Positions 56,579-64,000 of a stretch of 64,000 nucleotides of DNA are shown one piece after another; position 1 is the first letter of the stretch, and every line of letters begins with the position of its first letter. Below the pieces are notes generated by a model. It was not told the DNA's origin, searched no databases, and saw only the letters and a program-made list of their open reading frames with translations. The stretch is from the NCBI RefSeq assembly GCF_020990385.1, contig NZ_CP087597.1, positions 891,001-955,000 of the forward strand, in the 5' to 3' direction. Both the position numbers and the translations under genes were made by a program. This DNA is from Paracoccus sp. MA (lineage in GTDB: Bacteria; Pseudomonadota; Alphaproteobacteria; Rhodobacterales; Rhodobacteraceae).

Positions 56579-56754
56579 GGCCGCATGATTAGCCGCGGCC
56601 ATCTTTCCCGCAACAGGAAAGCCCGGCGATTTCGCGGCGCTGGCAAATCTGCCACGCCGCCGCCCGGCGCATCAGGATTTCGTGAAGCCTGCCGCATTGC
56701 CCAGCGGGCGCGGGACAGGCAAAATAAGGCAAAACACCGGATCGAGGGCATCGC

Positions 56755-57264
56755 ATGACAGGCTGGCTGAGTCGCATCTGCGCCATCGCGCTTATCCTTG
56801 GGCTTGCCGCCTGCGCGCCCAGCAAGTTCAAGACCTATTCCGGCCCTCCGGTCACGCAGGTCGTGGTCAACAAGGGCGCGCGGCAGATGCTGCTGCTCAG
56901 CGGCAATACGGTGCTGAAAGCCTATCGCATCGGGCTGGGCAACGAGCCCATAGGCCACAAGCAGTTCGAGGGCGACGGCAAGACCCCCGAGGGGCTCTAT
57001 TTCATCGACCGCCGCAATCCCGACAGCCGCTACCACCTGTCCATCGGGATCTCCTATCCCAATGCGCAGGACAAGGCCCTGGCGGCAGCCATCGGGCGCA
57101 GCGCCGGCAGCGACATCTTCATCCATGGCCAGGGCCCCGAGGGGCGGGCGCTCTCCAAGCTGCGCCACGACTGGACGGCCGGCTGCATCTCCGTCACCGA
57201 TGCCGAGGTCGAGGATATCTACGCCATGGTGCGCGACGGCACGCCGATCCTGATCACGCCCTGA
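56755..57264 (+). CDS. L,D-transpeptidase lipoprotein (YkuD domain)
   Basis: 169 aa. Signal with lipobox LGLAAC (Cys near residue 20), so a membrane-anchored periplasmic enzyme. YkuD domain from about 35: VVVNKGARQMLLLSG, GDGKTPEGLYFIDRRNPDS, and the active site HGQGP ... DWTAGCISVTDAEVEDIY, where the Cys in AGCISV is the nucleophile and the His in IFIHGQG assists. The usual SxGC(I/V)R is TAGCIS here. Such enzymes make 3-3 cross-links or attach proteins to peptidoglycan. Single gene. Confidence 0.92.
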   Translation: MTGWLSRICAIALILGLAACAPSKFKTYSGPPVTQVVVNKGARQMLLLSGNTVLKAYRIGLGNEPIGHKQFEGDGKTPEGLYFIDRRNPDSRYHLSIGISYPNAQDKALAAAIGRSAGSDIFIHGQGPEGRALSKLRHDWTAGCISVTDAEVEDIYAMVRDGTPILITP

Positions 57265-57393
57265 GCCTTTCGGCCAGCGGACGAACCGGGCCGGCGCGAT
57301 ACGCGCATGGCTTGTATGGCAGACCTGTTCAAAAGGGCATATACTCATCGCGGCCGCCGCGGATTAACACATGTCTGAAATGTTGATCCTCGA

Positions 57394-57672
57394 ATGCCGG
57401 CGCCCATGTATCTGCCCCCCATCATCCACGACGCCCTGATCGATTCGGCCGAGACCGAGGGCTATGTGCCCGGCACCATCGAAAGCATCATGCGTTTCGG
57501 TCCGCATTCGCGCTGGCGGGCGGGGGCCATCGCCCAGTCGGGCGAGGGCTCGCTTGCGCTTGCCACGCGCTGCGCGCTGCTGATCCCGCGCAAGGGCAAG
57601 CGCACCCGCAAGCTGGCACTGCATCCCGCCCTGCCCACCGATGTCATCAAGTCGATGCTGGATGCGATCTGA
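57394..57672 (+). CDS. Small protein of unknown function
   Basis: 92 aa (88 if the ATG at 57406 is used). Clear codon bias of a real gene (GC at third positions throughout), no signal or membrane helix, and a basic C-terminal half (PRKGKRTRKLALHPALP). No family recognised. TATACT at 57340-57345 could be its -10, though no matching -35 is at the right distance. Ends 35 bp before a strong terminator shared with convergent pntB. Confidence 0.65.
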   Translation: MPAPMYLPPIIHDALIDSAETEGYVPGTIESIMRFGPHSRWRAGAIAQSGEGSLALATRCALLIPRKGKRTRKLALHPALPTDVIKSMLDAI

Positions 57673-57706
57673 AGCCGGGACCCGGGACTAAAGGCGCGGA
57701 TATGAA

Positions 57707-57730
57707 AAAGCGGGCCTCGCGGCCCGCTTT
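57707..57730. terminator. Strong bidirectional terminator
   Basis: AAAGCGGGCC (57707-57716), loop TCGC, GGCCCGCTTT (57721-57730): perfect 10-bp stem with A-run and T-run flanks, so it works for both the plus-strand small gene and pntB on the minus strand. The clearest classical intrinsic terminator in the window. Confidence 0.92.
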
Positions 57731-57743
57731 CGTCATTCCCCCC

Positions 57744-59186
57744 TCACTCGATCATGGGCAGGAGCTGGTCGATGGATTTCTTTGCGTCGCCGTAGAACAT
57801 GCGGGTGTTTTCCTTGTAGAAGAGCGGGTTCTCGATGCCGGAATAGCCGGTGCCCTGGCCGCGCTTGCTGACGAAGACCTGCTTGGCCTTCCACACCTCC
57901 AGCACCGGCATGCCGGCGATGGGGCTGTTGGGGTCCTCCTGCGCCGCCGGGTTCACGATGTCGTTCGAGCCGATCACGATCGCCACGTCGGTCGAGGGGA
58001 AATCCTCGTTGATCTCGTCCATCTCCAGCACGATGTCATAGGGCACCTTGGCCTCGGCCAGGAGCACGTTCATGTGCCCCGGCAGGCGGCCCGCCACCGG
58101 ATGGATGGCGAAGCGCACGGTCTTGCCCTTGGCGCGCAGCTTGCGGGTCAGCTCCGACACCGATTGCTGCGCCTGCGCCACCGCCATGCCATAGCCCGGC
58201 ACGATGATGATCTCGTCGGCATCGTTCAAGGCCGCCGCCACGCTGTCGGCGTCGATGGCCACCTGCTCGCCCTCGATCTCCATCGCCGGGCCCGCCTCGC
58301 CGCCGAAGCCGCCCAGGATCACGCTGACGAAATTGCGGTTCATCGCCTTGCACATGATGTAGCTCAGGATCGCACCCGAGGAGCCGACCAGCGCGCCCAC
58401 CACGATCAACAGGTCGTTGCCCAGCGTGAAGCCGATCGCCGCCGCCGCCCAGCCGGAATAGCTGTTCAGCATCGACACCACCACCGGCATGTCGGCGCCG
58501 CCGATGCCCATGATCAGGTGATAGCCGATGAAGAAGGCCAGCAGCGTGATCAGCAGCAGCCACGGCACCGCCGGCCCGATCCCGGCGCAATAGAGGATGC
58601 CCAGCAGCACCGACAGCGCCGCCGCGCCGGCGTTCAGCATATGCCCGCCCGGCAGCTTGCGGGGCTTGCCGTCGATCTTGCCCGCCAGCTTGCCGAAGGC
58701 CACCACCGAGCCGGTGAAGGTCACCGCGCCGATGAAGATGCCCAGGAAGACCTCGACCTTCAGCATGGCGATCTCGGCCGGGGTCTTGTGCGCCAGCACC
58801 GCGGCGAAGCCCTCGAAATGCGCGGCGGCATCCGTGGCGCGGGCGCGGATCACCCGCGCCAGCTCGAACTGGGCGTTGAAGCCGATCAGCACCGCGGCCA
58901 GGCCGACCAGGCTGTGCATGGCCGCGACCAGCTGCGGCATCTCGGTCATCTGCACCCGCTTGGCCACGACCCAGCCCACGGCGCCGCCGATGGCCAGCAT
59001 GACCAGCGTCAGCCCCCAATTGCCATAGCCCGGCCCGATCAGCGTCGCGACCACCGCCAGCGCCATGGCCGCGATGCCGTACCAGACCGCGCGCTTGGCG
59101 CTTTCCTGGCCCGAGAGCCCGCCCAGGGACAGGATGAACAGCACGGCCGCGACCACATAGGCGGCGGTGGTGAATCCGTATTCCAT
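57744..59186 (-). CDS. pntB: Proton-translocating NAD(P) transhydrogenase, beta subunit
   Basis: 480 aa. Nine-ish N-terminal membrane helices (about 1-260) forming most of the proton channel, then the NADP-binding domain III (about 290-480) with [69 protein letters not shown]. Uses the proton gradient to make NADPH from NADH. Follows pntA by 13 bp. Ends 14 bp before the shared terminator. Confidence 0.97.
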   Translation of the reverse strand: MEYGFTTAAYVVAAVLFILSLGGLSGQESAKRAVWYGIAAMALAVVATLIGPGYGNWGLTLVMLAIGGAVGWVVAKRVQMTEMPQLVAAMHSLVGLAAVLIGFNAQFELARVIRARATDAAAHFEGFAAVLAHKTPAEIAMLKVEVFLGIFIGAVTFTGSVVAFGKLAGKIDGKPRKLPGGHMLNAGAAALSVLLGILYCAGIGPAVPWLLLITLLAFFIGYHLIMGIGGADMPVVVSMLNSYSGWAAAAIGFTLGNDLLIVVGALVGSSGAILSYIMCKAMNRNFVSVILGGFGGEAGPAMEIEGEQVAIDADSVAAALNDADEIIIVPGYGMAVAQAQQSVSELTRKLRAKGKTVRFAIHPVAGRLPGHMNVLLAEAKVPYDIVLEMDEINEDFPSTDVAIVIGSNDIVNPAAQEDPNSPIAGMPVLEVWKAKQVFVSKRGQGTGYSGIENPLFYKENTRMFYGDAKKSIDQLLPMIE

Positions 59187-59199
59187 GCGCCCTCTCCCC

Positions 59200-60774
<1,575 letters not shown>

Positions 60775-60869
60775 CAGGCGATCTCCCCTGTTAGCGACTT
60801 CCAACGTCCCCCATAGCAGAGCGCAATAATCTTTCACAAGGGCGTGACGGCGGGAGCGATCCGGAAATG

Positions 60870-61550
60870 TTACGTCACGTCAGAATCGTAATCGCTGACC
60901 AGAAGGTGCAGCGGCGCCTCGTCCTCGACGACATTCGCGAACCTGCCGATGGGGGCCGCGAAGATATTGTCGGTCAGATCGTCGTTTACCGTCGAGACCT
61001 CGCCGATCAGCACCGGCCCGCCCTCGGCCCAGAATTCATGCCAGTCCCCGGGCCGCAGGGTCACGGATTCGCCCGGCCCCAGCCGCAGCACCCCGCCCGC
61101 CGCCACCTCGCGCGGGATGCCGTCGCAATCGACCCGGCAAGGCGCATTGCGGTCCATGCGGCCCTGCGCGTCCGAACCGCAGAGCCGGATGGCCAGGGTG
61201 GCGCCCCAGCGGTTGATGATATCCTCGGTCTTGATGACATGGGTATGCATCGGGCTGATCTGGTTTTCCTGCGAAATCAGCAGCTTTTCGGCATAGACCA
61301 TGCCCCGCCCGGCCTGCAGGTCGGCCAGCCGGCCATTGCGCAGGGTAAAAAGAAACAGACCGAGCCGGTCGAAATCGCCCTGGCCGTAATCGGTGATGTC
61401 CCAGCCCAGCCGCCCCTCGCGGATGGCGGGGGTGGCGCGGGCGCGGAACTCCTCGGGGCTCCAATGCGCGAAGGGCGGCAGGTGGAAGCCTGCCTTGCCG
61501 ATCAGCTCGGCCGCCTCGGCCATGATGCGGTTGATGCGCGTGCGTTCCAT
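60870..61550 (-). CDS. D-lyxose ketol-isomerase
   Basis: 226 aa cupin-fold isomerase of the Lyx_isomer family, interconverting D-lyxose and D-xylulose. Metal-binding motif visible as [20 protein letters not shown] (two His and a Glu near residues 105-125) with a further His in [24 protein letters not shown] directly before the ATG is a strong ribosome binding site. No pentose kinase or transporter is adjacent, so the pathway is not evident. It follows the methyltransferase-like gene by 10 bp and is probably co-transcribed with malate synthase. Confidence 0.9.
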   Translation of the reverse strand: MERTRINRIMAEAAELIGKAGFHLPPFAHWSPEEFRARATPAIREGRLGWDITDYGQGDFDRLGLFLFTLRNGRLADLQAGRGMVYAEKLLISQENQISPMHTHVIKTEDIINRWGATLAIRLCGSDAQGRMDRNAPCRVDCDGIPREVAAGGVLRLGPGESVTLRPGDWHEFWAEGGPVLIGEVSTVNDDLTDNIFAAPIGRFANVVEDEAPLHLLVSDYDSDVT

Positions 61551-61560
61551 GATGACCTCC

Positions 61561-62010
61561 CTAGATCCAGCGCCTGACCTGCATCCTATAGCGGTCATAG
61601 GCGGAACCGAAAGCCGCGGCAATCACCGCCTCTTCGCGCAGGATGAAGCGGCGCTGCAGGAACAGGGCAAAGGCCGGCACCACCAACAGCCCCGCGGGCG
61701 CCGCCAGCGCCAGCATCAGCCCGGCCAGCAGAATCACGTCGCCCAGATAGATCGGATTGCGCGAGAAGCGGAACGGTCCGCCGGTCACCAGCGCCTCGGG
61801 CCGGCGGCCGGGCATGACGGTGGTGCGGGCCCGCGCCATTGTCAGCGCCGCCCAGAGCATCAGCGCCAGCGCGGCACCGATCAGGACCAGACCCGCCCCG
61901 CGCAGCCCTCCGGGCAGGGGCAGCGGGATCAGCCATCCCGCCCCCGCCCCGGCCAGCGCGAAAAGCGCCAGCCAGACCGGCGGCAGGGCGGCCAGCCGCG
62001 CGACGATCAC
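61561..62010 (-). CDS. Isoprenylcysteine methyltransferase-like membrane protein
   Basis: 149 aa starting at a GTG that overlaps the malate synthase stop (GTGA). Four or five hydrophobic helices and the ICMT/PEMT signature [19 protein letters not shown] (about 76-94), then [29 protein letters not shown], the usual C-terminal SAM-binding E...Y segment. Bacterial members methylate unknown substrates; true isoprenylcysteine methylation is unlikely. In line with glcB and the isomerase gene. Confidence 0.88.
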   Translation of the reverse strand: MIVARLAALPPVWLALFALAGAGAGWLIPLPLPGGLRGAGLVLIGAALALMLWAALTMARARTTVMPGRRPEALVTGGPFRFSRNPIYLGDVILLAGLMLALAAPAGLLVVPAFALFLQRRFILREEAVIAAAFGSAYDRYRMQVRRWI

Positions 62011-64000
62011 GCGGCCTGCTGCGCCCGCTCGGCCTTGGCCTGCAGGCGGCGGGCATGCAGCACCGGCTCGGTATAGCCCGAGGGCTGCATGCGGCCCAGG
62101 AAGACCAGGTCGCAGGCCGCCTGGAAGGCCACGCCGTCATAGCCGGGCGCCATGGGCAGATAGGCCGGGTCGCCGGCGTTCTGGCGGTCCACCACCGCGG
62201 CCATCTTGCGGAAGGCATCCATGACCTGCCGGTCGGTGACGATGCCGTGATGCAGCCAGTTCGCCAGCGACTGGGCCGAGATGCGCAGCGTGGCGCGGTC
62301 CTCCATCAGGCCCACGTCGTTGATGTCCGGCACCTTCGAGCAGCCGACCCCCTGGTCAATCCAGCGCACCACATAGCCAAGGATGCCCTGGCAATTGTTC
62401 TCCAGCTCGCGGGCGATCTCCTCCTCGCTGTAGTTGCGGCCGCCGGCCAGGGGGATGGTCAGCAGGTCATCCAGCCGCGCGGGCCGGCGCAGGGCCGCGA
62501 TCTGCGCCTGGCGGGCGAAGACGTCGACCTTGTGGTAATGCGTCGCGTGCAGGGTCGCTGCGGTCGGGCTGGGCACCCAGGCGGTGTTGGCGCCGGCCAT
62601 GGGATGGGCGATCTTCTGCTCGAGCATCTCGGCCATGCGGTCCGGGATCGCCCACATGCCCTTGCCGATCTGCGCCTTGCCGGCCAGCCCGCAGGCCAGA
62701 CCGATATCGACGTTGCGGTCCTCATAGGCGGAAATCCAGGGCTGGGTCTTCATCTCGCCCTTGGCGAGCATGGCGCCCGCCTCCATCGAGGTGTGGATCT
62801 CGTCCCCGGTGCGGTCGAGGAAGCCGGTATTGATGAAGGCCACCCGGTGCTTCGCGGCACGGATGCATTCCTTGAGATTGGCCGAGGTGCGGCGCTCCTC
62901 GTCCATGATGCCCAGCTTGACGGTGTGACGCGGCAGGCCCAGCACCTCCTCGACGAAATCGAAGGTCTCGGAGGCGAAGGTGACTTCCTCCGGCCCGTGC
63001 ATCTTGGGCTTGACCACATAGATCGACTGCGTGACCGAGTTCTTCGGCCCCGCGCGGTCCAGGTCGCGCTTGGCGCAAAGCGTGGTGACCATGGCGTCCA
63101 GCAGGCCCTCGAAGACCTCGTTGCCCTCGCGGTCCAGCACGGCCGGGGTGGTCATCAGGTGGCCGACATTGCGCACCAGCATCAGCGCCCGGCCCTTGGC
63201 GGTGACCTCCGAGCCGTCGGGCGCGGTGAAGGTCACGTCCGGGTTCAGGCGGCGGGTGAAGGTCTTGCCGCCCTTCTCGACCTCTTCGGCCAGGGTGCCG
63301 TCCATCAGGCCCAGCCAGTTGGCATAGGCCAGCGCCTTGTCCGCGCCGTCGACGCAGGCGACGGAATCCTCGCAATCCATGATCGCCGACAGCGCCGATT
63401 CGATCACGATGTCCGCGATGCCGGCCTTGTCCTGCCCGCCGACCGAGGTGGACGGATCGAGGACGATGCGGATCAGCAGCCCGTGGTTCTTCAGGAAGAT
63501 GTCGGTCGGATTTTCGGCCTCGCCGCGATGACCGGCGAACTTGGCGGCGTCGCGCAGTGCCGGGACCAGCGCGCCATTCCTGACCGACAGCCCGTCGATC
63601 CCGTCCCAGGAGCCCTCGGCCAGCGGCGCGGCGGTGTCGAGGAAATCGCGGCCCCAGGCGATCACCCGGTCGCCGCGCGCGGCGTCGTAGCCCTTGCCCT
63701 GCGGCAGGTCGCCCAGGGCATCGGTGCCGTAAAGGGCGTCATAAAGGCTGCCCCAGCGGGCATTGGCGGCGTTCAGCGCGTAGCGCGCATTGGTGATCGG
63801 CACCACCAGTTGCGGCCCCGCGATGCTGGAGAATTCCGGATCGGTCTCGGGGGTCTCGATCTGGAAATCCTCGCCCTCGGGGACCAGATAGCCGATCTCG
63901 GTCAGGAAATCGCGGTATGCGCCGGCATCCTTCGGCTCGGCGCGATGGGCGATATGCCAGGCGTCGATGGCCGATTGCAGCTCGTCGCGCTTGTCCAACA
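62007..64000 (-). CDS. glcB: Malate synthase G, cut at its 5' end by the window edge
   Basis: About 664 of roughly 720 residues are present; the N-terminal 55 or so lie beyond 64000. Condenses glyoxylate with acetyl-CoA to malate. Visible motifs: [19 protein letters not shown], the catalytic region [90 protein letters not shown], and [17 protein letters not shown]. Isoform G (monomeric), not A. Overlaps the methyltransferase-like gene (GTGA). Confidence 0.97.
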   Translation of the reverse strand, partial: LDKRDELQSAIDAWHIAHRAEPKDAGAYRDFLTEIGYLVPEGEDFQIETPETDPEFSSIAGPQLVVPITNARYALNAANARWGSLYDALYGTDALGDLPQGKGYDAARGDRVIAWGRDFLDTAAPLAEGSWDGIDGLSVRNGALVPALRDAAKFAGHRGEAENPTDIFLKNHGLLIRIVLDPSTSVGGQDKAGIADIVIESALSAIMDCEDSVACVDGADKALAYANWLGLMDGTLAEEVEKGGKTFTRRLNPDVTFTAPDGSEVTAKGRALMLVRNVGHLMTTPAVLDREGNEVFEGLLDAMVTTLCAKRDLDRAGPKNSVTQSIYVVKPKMHGPEEVTFASETFDFVEEVLGLPRHTVKLGIMDEERRTSANLKECIRAAKHRVAFINTGFLDRTGDEIHTSMEAGAMLAKGEMKTQPWISAYEDRNVDIGLACGLAGKAQIGKGMWAIPDRMAEMLEQKIAHPMAGANTAWVPSPTAATLHATHYHKVDVFARQAQIAALRRPARLDDLLTIPLAGGRNYSEEEIARELENNCQGILGYVVRWIDQGVGCSKVPDINDVGLMEDRATLRISAQSLANWLHHGIVTDRQVMDAFRKMAAVVDRQNAGDPAYLPMAPGYDGVAFQAACDLVFLGRMQPSGYTEPVLHARRLQAKAERAQQAA

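Overview
The window is a contiguous stretch of very GC-rich chromosome from an alphaproteobacterium, most likely Rhodobacterales and probably Paracoccus or a close relative. This rests on the third-codon GC preference, the Rhodobacteraceae-type gene neighbourhoods (accBC-aat beside DUF2155-mlaD-NDUFA12; a Fur-like regulator divergent from sitABCD), a mitochondrial-type complex I accessory subunit, and a fused PntA. Genus assignment is inference. The content is core housekeeping. I see no rRNA, tRNA, IS element, prophage or CRISPR array. The first gene (aroB) and the last (malate synthase G) are cut by the window edges.

Layout. 1-5.4 kb: aroK-aroB leave to the left. Two uncharacterised genes, xerD and a CNNM/CorC-type protein run right in an overlapping operon. 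5.4-13 kb: NCS2 purine permease, a glycosyltransferase-like protein, transketolase, an EamA transporter and an LpxL-type acyltransferase. 13-21 kb: accB-accC-aat converge on a DUF2155-mlaD-NDUFA12 operon; then clpP-clpX, divergent from pth-DUF2332-DUF2237. 22-26.3 kb: yigZ and a cysteine-free Fur/Mur-like regulator diverge from sitABCD (Mn/Zn/Fe import); the intervening promoter carries two related operator-like boxes. 26.3-34.6 kb: ALDH-SDR pair, VIT-family transporter and a dpp/opp-type peptide ABC operon. 35-41.9 kb: glutathionylspermidine-synthase-like gene with a DUF1190 lipoprotein, eda with an MFS transporter, xseA and purD.

42-51.5 kb: leuA preceded by a leucine-rich leader peptide whose start codon appears to coincide with the transcription start, then a rhamnosyltransferase-like gene and the cell-shape operon mreB-mreC-mreD-mrdA-rodA with a trailing 2-hydroxyacid dehydrogenase. 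51.6-57.7 kb: manC, an NMT1-type binding protein, a YitT-like membrane protein, an ArsC/Spx-like protein, a previously easy-to-miss 24-residue lipoprotein, DUF3422, an L,D-transpeptidase lipoprotein and a small unknown. 57.7-64 kb: pntAB, D-lyxose isomerase, an ICMT-like methyltransferase and malate synthase G.

The most interesting signals are between genes: (i) six copies of a dispersed tail motif, two of them in a fixed architecture of two hairpins plus a conserved tail of about 25 nt, placed at gene 3' ends, with one copy inside the peptide-transporter operon; (ii) the apparently leaderless leu attenuator peptide; (iii) the tiny lipoprotein with a near-perfect ribosome binding site, whose stop overlaps a possible start of the next gene; (iv) a LacI-type operator in front of eda; (v) three convergent gene pairs whose stop codons share one CTAG.
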